Both the position numbers and the translations under genes were made by a program. 64,000 bases of DNA from Arcuatula senhousia (Eukaryota > Mollusca > Bivalvia > Mytilida > Mytilidae): assembly GCA_963971305.1 (NCBI GenBank), contig OZ020317.1:10372001-10436000 (forward strand). Direction: 5' to 3'. Below, piece by piece: positions 1-14,100 of this stretch; within the stretch, counting starts at the first letter, position 1, and each line of letters starts with the position of its first letter. Below the pieces are notes generated by a model. The model was not told the DNA's origin. It made no database searches and saw only the letters and a program-made list of their open reading frames with translations.

Positions 1-2866
1 AAAAACCAGGTTAGGAGGAGTTCCATTGACTTAAAAACCAGGTTAGGAGGAGTTCTATTGACTTACAAACCAGGTTAGGAGGAGTTCCATTGACTTACAA
101 ACCAGGTTAGGAGGAGTTCCATTGACTTACAAACCAGGTTATTAGGAGTTCCATTGACTTACAAACCATGTTAGGGGGAGTTCTATTGACTTACAAACCA
201 GGTTAGGAGGAGTTCCATTGACTTACAAACCAGGTAAGGAGGAGTTCCATTGACTTACAAACCAGGTTAGGGGGAGTTCTATTGACTTACAAACCAGGTT
301 AGGGGGAGTTCTATTGACTTACAAACCAGGTTAGGGGGAGTTCTATTGACTTACAAACCAGGTTAGGAGGAGTTCCATTGACTTACAAACCAGGTTAGGA
401 GGAGTTTCATTAACTTACAAACCAGGTTAGGAGGAGTTTCATTAACTTACAAGCCAGGTTAGGAGGAGTTCCATTGACTAACAAACCAGGTAAGGAGGAG
501 TTCCATTGACTTACAAACAAGGTTATTAGGAGTTCAATTGACTTACAAACCAGGTTAGGAGGAGTTCTATTGACTTACAAACCAGGTTAGGAGGAGTTCC
601 ATTGACTTACAAACCAGGTTAGGATGAGTTCCATTGACTTACAAACCAGGTTATTAGGAGTTCCATTGACTTACAAACCAGGTTAGGAGGAGTTTCATTA
701 ACTTACAAACCAGGTTAGGAGTAGTTCCATTGACTTACAAACCAGGTTATTAGGAGTTCCATTGACTTAAAAACCAGGTTAGGAGGAGTTCCATTGACTT
801 AAAAACCAGGTTAGGAGGAGTTCTATTGACTTACAAACCAGGTTAGGAGGAGTTCCATTGACTTACAAACCAGGTTAGGAGGAGTTCCATTGACTTACAA
901 ACCAGGTTATTAGGAGTTCCATTGACTTACAAACCATGTTAGGGGGAGTTCTATTGACTTACAAACCAGGTTAGGAGGAGTTCCATTGACTTACAAACCA
1001 GGTAAGGAGGAGTTCCATTGACTTACAAACCAGGTTAGGGGGAGTTCTATTGACTTACAAACCAGGTTAGGGGGAGTTCTATTGACTTACAAACCAGGTT
1101 AGGGGGAGTTCTATTGACTTACAAACCAGGTTAGGAGGAGTTCCATTGACTTTCAAACCAGGTTAGGAGGAGTTCCATTGACTTACAAACCAGGTTAGGG
1201 GGAGTTCTATTGACTTACAAACCAGGTTAGGAGGAGTTCTATTGACTTACAAACCAGGTTATTAGGAGTTCCATTGACTTACAAACCAGGTTAGGAGGAG
1301 TTCTATTGACTTACAAACCAGGTTAGGAGGAGTTCCATTGACTTACAAACCAGGTTAGGAGGAGTTCTATTGACTTACAAACCAGGTTATTAGGAGTTCC
1401 ATTGACTTACAAACCAGGTTAGGAGGAGTTTCATTAACTTACAAACCAGGTTAGGAGTAGTTCCATTGACTTACAAACCAGGTTATTAGGAGTTCCATTG
1501 ACTTAAAAACCAGGTTAGGAGGAGTTCCATTGACTTAAAAACCAGGTTAGGAGGAGTTCTATTGACTTACAAACCAGGTTAGGATGAGTTCCATTGACTT
1601 ACAAACCAGGTTAGGAGGAGTTCTATTGACTTACAAACCAGGTTAGGAGGAGTTCCATTGACTTACAAACCAACAAACCAGGTTAGGGGGAGTTCTAGTG
1701 ACTTACAAACCAGGTTAGGAGGAGTTCTATTGACTTACAAACCAGGTTAGGAGGAGTTCCATTTACTTACAAACCAGGTTAGGAGGAGTTCCATTTACTT
1801 ACAAACCAGGTTAGTAGGAGTTTCATTAACTTACAAACCAGGTTAGGAGGAGTTTCATTAACTTACAAACCAGGTTAGGAGGAGTTTCATTAACTTACAA
1901 GCCAGGTTAGGAGGAGTTCCATTGACTAACAAACCAGGTAAGGAGGAGTTCCATTGACTTACAAACAAGGTTATTAGGAGTTCAATTGACTTACAAACCA
2001 GGTTAGGAGGAGTTCTATTGACTTACAAACCAGGTTAGGAGGAGTTCCATTGACTTACAAACCAGGTTAGGATGAGTTCCATTGACTTACAAACCAGGTT
2101 ATTAGGAGTTCCATTGACTTACAAACCAGGTTAGGAGGAGTTTCATTAACTTACAAACCAGGTTAGGAGTAGTTCCATTGACTTACAAACCAGGTTATTA
2201 GGAGTTCCATTGACTTAAAAACCAGGTTAGGAGGAGTTCCATTGACTTAAAAACCAGGTTAGGAGGAGTTCTATTGACTTACAAACCAGGTTAGGAGGAG
2301 TTCCATTGACTTACAAACCAGGTTAGGAGGAGTTCCATTGACTTACAAACCAGGTTATTAGGAGTTCCATTGACTTACAAACCATGTTAGGGGGAGTTCT
2401 ATTGACTTACAAACCAGGTTAGGAGGAGTTCCATTGACTTACAAACCAGGTAAGGAGGAGTTCCATTGACTTACAAACCAGGTTAGGGGGAGTTCTATTG
2501 ACTTACAAACCAGGTTAGGGGGAGTTCTATTGACTTACAAACCAGGTTAGGAGGAGTTCCATTGACTTACAAACCAGGTTAGGAGGAGTTCCATTGACTT
2601 ACAAACCAGGTTAGGGGGAGTTCTATTGACTTACAAACCAGGTTAGGAGGAGTTCTATTGACTTACAAACCAGGTTATTAGGAGTTCCATTGACTTACAA
2701 ACCAGGTTAGGAGGAGTTCTATTGACTTACAAACCAGGTTAGGAGGAGTTCCATTGACTTACAAACCAGGTTAGGAGGAGTTCTATTGACTCACAAACAA
2801 GGTTAGGAGGAGTTCTATTGACTTACAAACAAGTTTAGGAGGAATTCCATTAACTTACTAACCACT
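1..2866. repeat. 32-bp tandem satellite with higher-order structure
   Basis: About 89 head-to-tail copies of a 32-bp unit (core AAACCAGGTTAGGAGGAGTT). Variant units occur (GGTTATTAGGAG, TTAGGGGGAG, TTTCATTAAC). The order of variants repeats: the block starting at 1 recurs at 769 (24 units later), and markers at 451 and 769 recur exactly 1448 bp downstream at 1899 and 2217. One irregular unit near 1666-1680 adds 8 bp and explains why 1448 is 45 units plus 8. The array decays from about 2810 and stops at 2866. It begins outside the window. Confidence 0.97.
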
Positions 2867-4170
2867 AAAGTAAGGCACACTGGTCTGTAGTTCGCTGCTT
2901 TCTACACCTCATTGACCCCGACCTTCCGTTCTATAAAGCTAAAAAATCAATAAGAACATGAAAAGATTAGCACTTTTTAAACCCCAAAAGAAGCATAAAA
3001 ATCATCGCGAAAAACAAAATACTCTACTAGTAAACAATGAAAGAAACGCACCACTTCCATTCTTTTACTTTGACTTAAACGTTTAATATGGAGTAGGCAT
3101 TGCCTAAATGCGAGCATAGCTAAAAGGGACTACGTTTTGTTTATATAATGTATTTGGGGCGAGATGGTATGGGGCGATTAAGCTTCGAGACACGTTAGTT
3201 TCGTACGTGCATATTACCAAGACGAAACGAGCAGCTTATGTGTATTTATTATTTTAAGAATATTATTTTCCTGTAAAAAGCGCAATTTATTATTTTTTTA
3301 AGCATTATTTCTTTTCTTATAAATTATTTTAACATTCACTCCGGTCCTGTAAAAATAATAACCCTTTCCGGACCATAAAAAATCTAAATCAGCATTAGCA
3401 AATTTCTCGCGGAAACAAATACCGTAGAGCTCTCCGCTCGAGCGGGCACTTCATGCCCGCTTGCGAGCTATGCTCGCTATTAGCAAAAATCTCTTATAGT
3501 AGTCGTTGTAATGATCTGAGATTTCGACACAGCATGTGTGGGGTCTTAAACATTAATCTCTGCAAATTTACACAAATTCTGAATTTGTTTTAAAATTTAT
3601 AAAAATGAGTTTTTAACCCAAAAATGAAAAATTCACAAATTTTTAGAAAATGTTATCAGAAAATGGGGGACAAAGATGTATTTTCACAAAAACTGGCCAA
3701 ACTTTTCAGAAACACGTATTATTGAAATGATCAATCTCAGACTTTGTTTTTTCGAGTTTCTTCAAATATTCATGCCGTAAGCGCACTGGTGCCAACTTCA
3801 TAAATAATGGCTTGGTTTTTATTGAATTTGGTTTGATGTTTTATTTTGTATACATGTAAATGAATTTATTTATAAAAAATTTCAAAATTTTAAAAGAATC
3901 CTGGAAGGAAAGAAGTGGTGCGTTATTTGTGTTGCTGAGTATATATATTATACTGTGATTTGTATAATGTTTACTGTTTATTCTTTTGTTGTATGTGTTT
4001 TAATGTGTGTGTGCCTTTGATTTTATTGTAAGATGTGACGTGTGCAAATAAATAAAGTTTAATATGACCAGCTGTCATTGTTCGTCATCTTGCATTGATA
4101 TACCAATCTCTAAACCTCTAGATCCATTTCTAGACATTAAAATAATAAGTTGAAGAGGACAGCATCTTCT
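2867..4170. other. Non-coding stretch upstream of the metalloprotease exons
   Basis: AT-rich sequence without a supported exon. A short perfect hairpin (GCGGGCA at 3442-3448, TGCCCGC at 3454-3460) lies in a locally GC-rich patch. The signal-peptide exon of the protease could be here, but no ATG with a hydrophobic run and a good phase-1 donor stood out. Confidence 0.5.
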
Positions 4171-4605
4171 CTAGCCAAGGGTTACAATCCGCTATCTCTC
4201 ATCTTCACCCTTGGCAGATCTAGAAGGTTTTTGTAATCTCAACATTCTAATTATCTCCCTGGAAGCAATATTTATTCCAAGTTAAAAAATATTATTAGTA
4301 TCTAGATTGTTGCAAAAATAGGAGATTTTTCATTCTATTAACGACAAACATTTATCTAAAGATAAAATAAAGGTGATTTTGGTAAGATTTGATCAAAACT
4401 GCTAATATTTTCTGCAAAAAATAATAATTATTTATCACCTTTGTAAACCCACATGTTTGTTAACAGATTATTTAAAAATGGAAATGGAGCAATTTGATTG
4501 GATGTAGCCAACTTTCACTGCATCCAATCAGATGAGATAATGAATGACCACATCTGCCAAGGGTGAAGATAAGAGATAGCGGATCGTACATGTAACCCTT
4601 GGCTA
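4171..4605. mobile_element. Non-autonomous terminal-inverted-repeat element (MITE-like)
   Basis: The arms at 4171-4219 and 4552-4605 are reverse complements over about 49 bp (starting CTAGCCAAGG), the right arm having a few extra bases. The interior is AT-rich and non-coding, with a smaller inverted repeat (ATTGGATG...CATCCAAT). No target duplication was settled, so the superfamily is unknown. Confidence 0.7.
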
Positions 4606-4901
4606 GCGAAGATTAGAGGACAGGCACAAAGATTCCTTGCTTAGCTCAGGCACATATAAAATTTGAAGGGGTTTGAAATGCCAATTTGTTGAAAAATACG
4701 AAAAAAGTGAATTTAAAAAATAAAAGCATGCCGAAATGATTCGTGGACATTTGCCAAGCGTTTTTATACCGGGATTCGGGATTTTCCAATTTTCAAGTCC
4801 GGGATGCCGAGATTTACAAAAATATCGCCGAGATTTTGGGATGAGACCACCTCCAACCCTCTCTTCCCTCAAACTAGTACATTTATTTTTATTTGTTATA
4901 G

Positions 4902-7900
4902 ACATTACTGTCGAGTTGATAACCAAAAGCCGATATAGAAGATCAACGGAACACAAAGAACTCGATTTGAACTTTAACGTGAATGGATCTAACGTCAAGC
5001 TCCACCTCAAACAGAATGGCGACATTAGGACGGACGTACCGACATTAATACTGCGTGATGGCTCCTTAAAAAGTTTTAATGTTAAAGATGTTAAGGTATG
5101 TATAAAATTTAATTGTGAAAGGATACGCCCATGTCTTGTGAACTAATATACAACATTTACTACAGTTTCTTGGGATTAAAAAAAGTCAAAAAAGAAAAAA
5201 AACTTAAAAATGATGTCATGATCCTAATGACTGAATGCACAAAGACTTTTAGCACTCGTCCGACTCGGCGAGCGTTTCGGACTTTGACCCGTGAGCGGAG
5301 AAAAATGTAGGGTAACGGATGCTATAGGTTTGTTAACTAATTTTGTATTGTCTAGTACATATTTGCAGAGACGACAGATTTACGTCAGGACCATGTTAAC
5401 AGGGAAAAATCATATTGGATATTTTGGCTATTGATATGAGTTAGTTAGAAACTCTATTAAGGAATCTATTTAGTTTTAAGTGCATTTCAATTATTCATTA
5501 AGTATATCGATGAATAAAAACCACTAATACATGTAAGTGGTTAACTCATATCAGCCTTAGTTTAAACCAAATACAAAGTTGAAACTTATTTCTCTAGTTT
5601 ACATTATTATACTTCAGTAGATTGTTTCTATATAAAATACAGGTAAACATTTTAACTATTACATCTTGAATTTGGTAAAAGTACTATTTCCCTAGGGATA
5701 TAGTAAAAACTATTTCACTAGGGCAATAGTACCATAATGATTGGCAGTAGGTATGGCTAAAGTATACTGTATACAAGGTAAAGAGTGAGCAGTAGGCGTG
5801 GCTTTAGTTAAGTTGTTTACCGATTCAGTATAATAAAACAATTGTTTACTGGTCATTCGGAAAACAGTACATTTGTTTCCCATCGGTACTTACCATTTCC
5901 CTCGGCGCTACGCGCCTCGTGAAATAGTAAGTACCTCGTGGAAACAAATGTACTGTTTCCCTCATGACCAGTAAACAATTGTATACTATTATATTTTCAG
6001 TCTAAATAAACATGAAGAAAACAAAATAGTCATTTTTTAATAGCATTTTATTATGTGATCAAATTGGGGCATTTTCAATGAATGAATTAAAAGAAAATGA
6101 GTCTTTTTTTTTTCTTTAATGCAAGACAATACATGTTCTTTGTATTGCCCGACAGTTTGCGCTGCATATATCGTACTCGGGAAATCTTGTCGATTGAAGA
6201 AATGCTTGCGCGTGTCATGCACGGATTCACAATATTAACGCAATTTCGGTCCATCAGAATAAACATGATGGGGTATCATAAATTGCACTTTCTATGCACT
6301 TTTCTGTTTTAGCGTTCTACATTTTTTCAAGACACAACTAGCGGTGCCGTCTTCATGATGCAGAAAGATAAAAAAGACCACATACAAATGGTAGATAACT
6401 CTACATATTTCAGCACATAAAAAGGGAACAAAGGCCGGGTTGACTTCAGTTTTTTTCATAAAAATGCAAATATGAAATACATGTAGTTTTTTTTTTTTTT
6501 TTTTTTTTTTTTGCATGCATCAGTAAGACATTGATAACTACAAAAAGTAAACAACTATGAACCAATCAGCAACGCTTTAACCGAGATATTTAGAGAAATA
6601 CAAGTTACGGCAAGAAATTTTTCTAAGCCTGACATGTGTTTTCACTTTTCAAAACTCATCAGAGGCGCTCTACCTTAAAGCTTGAAAATGTCAGACAATA
6701 AGTAAAGATATAAATTGTTAAAAACTTTATAAATCTTAAGAGCATAAAACAATAAAACCCTAATTATAAATTAGATCAATCTGTGACAGGATGGGAAGAA
6801 GGGAAGAAATTAAAGAGTTTGGAGAAGTTAGAGTCAACATACAAACGTACATGTGATATTTAACCCCGATTTTATTGCAATTTTTTGGAATAGGCAAAGA
6901 ATAATATCAAAAATTTCCTTGTTTTGAGCATAATTTTATAATACCCCCGCTTCAAAAAGAGGGGGTATACTGGTTTACCTCTGTCCGTCCGTCCGTAACA
7001 TAACTTTCGTAACGGTTTTCTCAGCAACTACATATTTCAATGACTTGAAATTTAGCAAATGAGTTCAATATGAGGTCCATTGTTGCGAGTACTGAAATTA
7101 GGTCTGTCGGATATCTGCTTCCTGTTTAACGACAGAGTCAATTTTCAACATTACTAGTCAATTGTTGAAAATTTTCGTAACATTTTTCTTAGCAACTACA
7201 TGTCACAGTGACTTGAAATGGTTGATGAGTTAAGTATGAGGACCTTTATTGCGAGTATCGAGATTAGGTCTGTATAACAGCTACTTTCTGTTTACCGACA
7301 TAGTTCATTTTGGGGTAGCGGGGTATACTGAGTGAGTTGTAGCTCACACATTCCTTGTTGAAAGAAGCAAACACACTAACATTTTAAAAACGTTTAGAAT
7401 TAAATCGTTTTAAGGTGGGAATGATAAGCCTCGGAGACAGTGAATACCTGTTGCAATCCAATGAGGACTTGGACCCGACTAACATTGGACATAGAAACGT
7501 AAAATTCAAGATTCATAAAGAAAGACTTCAAGACATGCTTTATAGTGACTTTGAAGTTACAGGTAAGGGTATTAAGGTTTTAAGGACCTACACGAGAGAA
7601 AACCCTGAATGAGAATTCAGTAACGTAAAGGTTTTTTTATGTCTGTTATTGCTTTTTTGTTTTGTTTTGTTTTTGTTTGTTTGTTTGATTGTTTGCTCAG
7701 TAACGAAAAAGTTTTTTTTGTGTCTGTTCTTGCTTTTTTTGTTTTGTTTTTGTTTGTTTGTTTGTTTGATTGTTTGCTCAGTAACGTAAAAGGTTTTTTT
7801 GTGTCTGTTCGTGCTTTTTTGTTTGTTCGTTTGTTTTTTTTCTTTTAGTTATTGGGGGGGGATTCTCTTTATTTTTGAAAGCCAGGTCAATAGGTTTAGA

Positions 7901-8186
7901 TTCATCTCATTTACACAGGTTTCAAATTGAATAAAGTTTGCAATTGTGTTTTTAATGTGAGCTTTAAATCAAAGTATCATTGCATGAAAGTCTCGCCTTA
8001 ACTGACATAGCGTGAACTCACTTTAGTATTGTTGATTTAGACTTTTATAGTCCGTTTACGTTTGTTTTCAGAGACAGGGCGTGACCATGTACCCCTCAAA
8101 ACAAATAGCAACAGGAGACACAAACGGGCAGCCGGAAGTTACATTGTAGAACTCTTCATTGTGGTGGACTTCTCAATCTTTGAGTA
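4902..8186 (+). CDS. Prodomain exons of the metalloprotease (4902-5095, 7415-7562, 8072-8186)
   Basis: Exon 4902-5095 (starting ITVELITKSRYRR, ending FNVKDVK) and exon 7415-7562 (GMISLGDSEYLLQSN) look like an ADAM-type prodomain. Exon 8072-8186 carries the basic site RRHKR followed by AAGSYIVELFIVVD, which is the usual first strand of an M12B catalytic domain. Cleavage after R132 is inferred. The junction of exons 1 and 2 is phase 0 on both sides, but related prodomains usually have about 15 more residues between KDVK and GMIS. Either a short phase-0 exon in 5096-7414 was missed or this prodomain is shorter. Confidence 0.8.
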
Positions 8187-11100
8187 GTAAGTATCTGTCC
8201 ATGAGTCAACCAGGGTGAGAAATCAAAAAAACAAAAAAGTTCCAGGCAACAAATTTGGCTACGCCTGACGCGCGTTTTGTCTATTCAAGACTCATCAGAG
8301 GCGCTCTACCAAAAGATTGTAAATGCCAAGCACAATATGAATATGAAGAGCATTGAACAATAAAACCAAAATTGCCGAATTGGGAACCAAATTATGACAA
8401 AGATCAACCTATGTCCGGGGTGAATGAGTGACTGTTTCAGTTTAACGCTCTTTTCGACACGCCAGTCCGGTCATTTATAACAGTAAATGAAACCGGGGTA
8501 CCATGAAGAAATCGCAGACCTTTGTCAAGACACTTACAAACCTACTTACATACAGGCTTCCAACTGGAATGCAAACAACTGCATAAGTAACTGATCAGTG
8601 GTGTATGGTAGTACTAGCACCATAGTCCACTTGGCCAAACAGACTGACTCAATATTACAAGCCTGAACTAGAAGAGGATTGTAGAGGCATTTTCCTGCTA
8701 ATTATTCCTTTACTTAAATGAATAAGATATGTTTAAATCAAACTTTCACAGCCTATAAAAGTCATCCATTTGAGTGACAATTTAAAACTCTAATGGGAAA
8801 ACAGCCATTAGTTTTCAATGTAACCGATAAATCTTGCTTAACTGTCTGGTTGTTGGCTCTAGGACAAATATATAACGTACATGACAAAGGTTCCTATAAA
8901 AAAAACACGTCACCAAATCATTATTGTTTGTAGTGTTGTGTCGGATTTAAATTCGATATTTTTGATTTTTTTACATCAGTCGATTGATGATTCTGGGTTA
9001 GCTGTCAGTAACAGCGAGTGTTCTATAGAGAGTTCATCTACCGTCTTTTCGTTTGTTCTTGTTGTCTTTTGTCTAAGGTTCTCTCTAGTAGAATTGAACT
9101 ATGATAGATTTGATTTTTATTGTGTGTTTAGTTCTTGTGCTTTATCTACGAATATTGATAGGGGGAAGGCTGGGCCCAAAAAACTAGTTTAACCCCGCCA
9201 CATATTGTATGTGCCTGTTCTAAGCCAGGAATCCTTGATAAAGCTTTCGTTTTTACTTGTCTTTTTGATGTTTTCTTTTCCTTGTTTAAGAAGGGGGTCT
9301 ATCTGTGACTATTTCAGGACTGGATTTGAATTATGTACATTTTATTTAGACCATGGGCCAATTGCAAAACCGCGAGTAGCGTTTACTGACCTCGTTGAAG
9401 GCTGCTGGCGGTTGTCCATTGTGGTTTTTCTGAATTGCCGCATGAGTGTGGGTTATGTTGCCTTCACTTACTCCACATCTCATTATTTTCTAATTTAAAA
9501 TTTTAACCCTTATGTAAAAGTTGAACAGTATAGTTTATATAATTAAGCATGCATTTCAATTGTCTTGCAGTTGGTACGACAAAAGCACGGCTGCAACTAT
9601 TCAAGAAAAAGAAAATGAAGCCATTGAATCTATTAGACAATTCTACGCTTTTGTAATCAATGGGGTATGTTTGTTGTTGTTTTATATGAAAATAAAACAC
9701 GTCATATATGTCATGTATGAATTTCAATTTTGTACAAAACAACCAAAAACACTCATTTAATCAACTCAATATTTTTTGTCACGAAAAGTGTTGAAACACA
9801 TGAAAAATTAAACATTTTAAACAATCAATTATACAATCAATCAATTAATCAATTATTTCTAATGCAGGTAGATGCTATGTATAAGAACATTCAAACCACT
9901 GACTACACCATGACGGTAGTGTTTGCTGGAATTACTATTGCACAGGTGAGCTTTTTGTCGAATTCGGCTTTCAGTCCGTCTGTCTACCAATCCGTTCTTT
10001 CTTCCGGTCGACAATGACTATGCACACCATGGCGATAGTGTTTGCTGGAATTACTATTGCACAGGTGAGCTTTTTGTCGAATTCGGCTTTCAGACCGTCC
10101 GTCTACCTATCCGTTCGTCATTCCGATCTACAATGACTATGTACAGTTTGACGAAAATTTTTGCTGGAATTACTATTGCATTGGTGAGTTTATGATTAGG
10201 AACGTTAAAATTTAAAAAAAGTAAAAAATTCGATGTTGGTCCATCCGTCCGTTTATCTTTCCGATTGTACTGGTTTCCGAAGCATAATTTTGAACAGTTT
10301 GGTGGATTTTATGAAAATTGCACACATATACAAGTAAGCCTATGAGGTAAAAAGAAGATTTTCCGGAATGTTTATCCTCCTTCTAGGAGTAAACTTCAGT
10401 ATTTGAAAGAATAAAAAGCCTATTGCATTTGGAGTCAAAAGGTTAAAGGTCATGGTCGCAATTTTACCATGTAATTACCTTTAACCATGCTGTTGTTCTG
10501 CAAAATTACTCCCTTTTGTCATTTGTTACTTTTTGAAAACTTGTTGAAATGTGATCCTTAGATATCAGAAAAAATCACAGGTTTACACCAAACAAGTTTC
10601 AGTATTTATTATCTTGATCATCGATAATCTTTTAAAACAATCTTGTAGATGTTCAAATATTGATTGATTTTGAGCCAGGGTTGCTTAGCCATATCAACTC
10701 GATTATCATCCAAGAAAAACAGTCTTAAATTTGAATTGAACATTTAAGATGATTAAATTTACTATCAATAGCATACAAAATCAGCAAAACTTGATTACAT
10801 GTTTCCATCACAAACTTGTCGTCACATTTACAATGATTAAACAATAAATGACTGTTCATGAATCTAAATCAGTTATGTATCAAAAAGTAGCAAAGAGGCA
10901 CTAATGAGGCCATAAGGGGTCAAAAGTCCGAAATGGCAACGACAAAACCGGTAAACACTAAACAAGAACAGCAAAAAGAAACACAAAATCAACCGAACGG
11001 AAATCAACAACGCGAACTCAAGTCGTATACAAGAGTGAACTCAGGTGATCCGGAACAATTTTTAAAAAAAAAATGTTTATGCTCTTTAGAAGCCGTCAGA

Positions 11101-14100
11101 CGCTCCATGGACAGAGACTATAAAAGTCACGTCTGTTAGTCCATTCCAAGTAGATTCCTCTGCCGCCTTGACTAATTTTAAAAACTGGGTTCAGGGTATG
11201 TCAGGCTTTCTTCCTGAGCATGATCATGCCATGCTATTTACCAAGTGAGTATACACGAGGTTTAATAATTGACAAATCTATAACGTGTTTCCTACCTCAA
11301 GCACATGGAATGATATTGGTCATAATTATCAGGTTTCTGTTCGGCATTGTTCTAAACTCTTCATATTCATATTGACATGTGTTTTGCATTTTCTGTCTTT
11401 TGGGTCAAGCTCCTCTGATGCGTTTTGAATAGACGAAACGCGGGTCAGGCGTAGCAAAATGTATTGCCTGAAAATTTGTTGTAATTTTGAATCCAAGTGA
11501 TAAGGGGTATAAAAAAAGATATTGCATGGGAGGTTTGTTGTAAAAAACCAAGTCAGAACCAGTAATTGCGACTTTCAACCTGTTTTCAAAATATGTCGAC
11601 TTAAACATGTTTAAAATTGCGAAATTCAAAAAAATGAATTGGGATAATTTTTTCAGCAGAAGTGTTTTCGTTAAGTTAAACCTGTAAACATTTGACTTGT
11701 ACTATTTTTGCAACAGGCAAGTGTTTTTTTTTTAATTCTTTGACTTGCTCGAATTCAAATACTGATATTATTTTTTAACTTGTATGACTATTATGTGTTC
11801 ATCTAATGTCACCACTTAAGGAGAGGGAATATATACGTTTATTCCTTTTTCCAATTCTTTTTAGTGTTATTTTATGAATACAATATGCTAAAATCAAAAC
11901 TTTTGACTTTTTTTTAAATCTGCGATTTTCATATTAAACAAAACATCCGTTATCCATTTCATAACTGGTATAATTTTTGTTTATTGATCTGTTATAGGTA
12001 TGATTTAACTTCAAGTGGATCTACCTCAAATGCAGGTCAGTTAATTGTCTTAAACAACACTAAGTAGTTGCTTTAAACTCTGTGCTCTGGTAGAGTTATA
12101 CAGTACTTTTTCGGAGCACCTGAATTCACTCTCTTTACGACTAGAGATCGCGTTGTTAAATGTAATTCGGTAGTTTTCGTGTTTCCATGTTTGATATGCT
12201 GTTTTTTTTTTTGGCCTGCTGTCCTTGTTTGTATTTTTAATGATTTCGTCTCTGTCCTTTCGGACTTTTACATTTGGATGCCCCATTGGCACCTCTGCTT
12301 CTTTCAAACATAGATTTTTATTTTCAATTAGTCTGCTCATAAAATATTGGGTCATATATTTCATGTATTTGTCTTGGACTTTTAATATTTAACTTATTGC
12401 TTATAGAGTATTATCCCTTAAATTATACGTTTTTGGTCCTTCTCTTTGGATTTTTTAGCTCGAAAAAGCTAATCTTTATTTGAATTTCAGGGTTAGCATA
12501 TCTGAGCGCTGTATGTACAGATATAAGCCAGTCCATAGTTGAGGACCACTTTAGTTTCGTTATGTTGACAGTGGCGGCCCACGAACTTGGACATAGGTAA
12601 AACTGAATTTTACATGGTATTTATGAAAAATTATGAATTAAATGAACACGGAATCATAACACAAACATAACCCCGACCGCAAATAATTTGATTGATCTGT
12701 ATGGCTATTTCGGATATAAGGAATATAAGGCATTTTGTTTTTGAGATGGATTTTATCACGGCAAGTATCAGTCGAGCCTGGTAGGGTGAGCCTGATACGT
12801 AAAGCCGTGATAAAATCCATCTCAAAAACAAAATGTCTTATATTTCTTAAGGCAATAATGATTTATTCATGAACAACATCTTATTTCCAAATAATTTCAT
12901 TTTACGACGAATATATTTTAGGGTAGGCGGTGATGCGGCAATTTTATGAATGACGTTCCAATATTTTCATTCATAAATTGACGCGAAAGAACATATACGC
13001 GCGACGTTAATGCATAGCAACGTCACGCGCCTCCTTGGAAGTGACCTGTTATTTTTTGTATCACAGCCAGTATGTGTTACAAGTTTTCTCAACCAGCAAA
13101 CATCAAAGGAAAATGCCGCAAATTGCCGATAAAACATTTTCCTAGCAGCAGCACTAGACCCTAAACATAGGTTATCAATAATAAAAAGCAAACTGAATGT
13201 TTAAAATGCAAAAAAAGCAAAATATGAAAAATCAGTAATAAAAAATATGAGTTCGATATTTTTGACGATCCAAATAATTGGTTTTGAAATTTTAATGCAA
13301 AAAAGTGTCCATTTTCAACCATAAGATCTGCACCTGACTTGGAAAAAACAATGCTTGTAGATTCAACAATTTTCATCTAAATGGCAACGCTTGTAGATTC
13401 AACAATTTTTCATCTAAATGGCAACGCTTGTTGATTAATTTCTTTAGTTTTCTTTAAACTTAAATTCGTCGACGAACGAATTATTTGTACATGAAGATTC
13501 ATGCCTTTTTTGTTTAGGTTTTTGCAAACGACAGAAATGGCTACTCTTGAAGACTTAATCCTTTGAAATCTATTTAAGCCTAAGTTCAAAGCACGACAAA
13601 GAATGCGATAATTTTTTTCAGCTTGAGTGCAGGGCACGACGGAGAAGGCAATGCGTGTAGCTTTAGCGACTCGTACATTATGGCCGCGTCCACCGGTCCA
13701 CAACAAAACAGTGCAACCGCTACAAATCCTTGGAAGTTCTCATCCTGTTCTACGAACTATTTTACATCATATATCAACTCTTTGGAATCGTAAGTACAAG
13801 TATTTTTATAACCAAAAAACGGCGTGGTTCCCATTTGAAAAAAAATATTTAGAATTCTTACAACCACTTATTGTACGAATCTGTATCTGTATCTGTGTGG
13901 GTACCAATTTATGGTCTCTTATACGACGGGTGCTAGAACGCATGTAATTAGTCGCACTGACAGCAGGTGTGGATTGCTGTCTTAATTGAAGGCTGCCACT
14001 GTATTCGAGTTTACGATTTCGTTGGCTAGGTTGTTCCACTCTATAGCTGTTTTAACGAAAAACGAGTGTTCTGATCTTGCTTGTGGCACTATAACACTTT

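Noticed and set aside
1..2866. Telomere-like TTAGGG strings in the satellite
   Set aside because: They are only part of a 32-bp unit (GGTTAGGGGGAG variants) and are not in 6-bp tandem runs.
3968..4021. Short ORF resembling a signal peptide (MFTVYSFVVCVLMCVCL)
   Set aside because: No acceptable phase-1 donor before its stop, and it sits in low-complexity TG-rich sequence.
7639..7848. Phe/Cys/Leu-rich 69-codon ORF
   Set aside because: Pure product of the poly-T and GTTT minisatellite.
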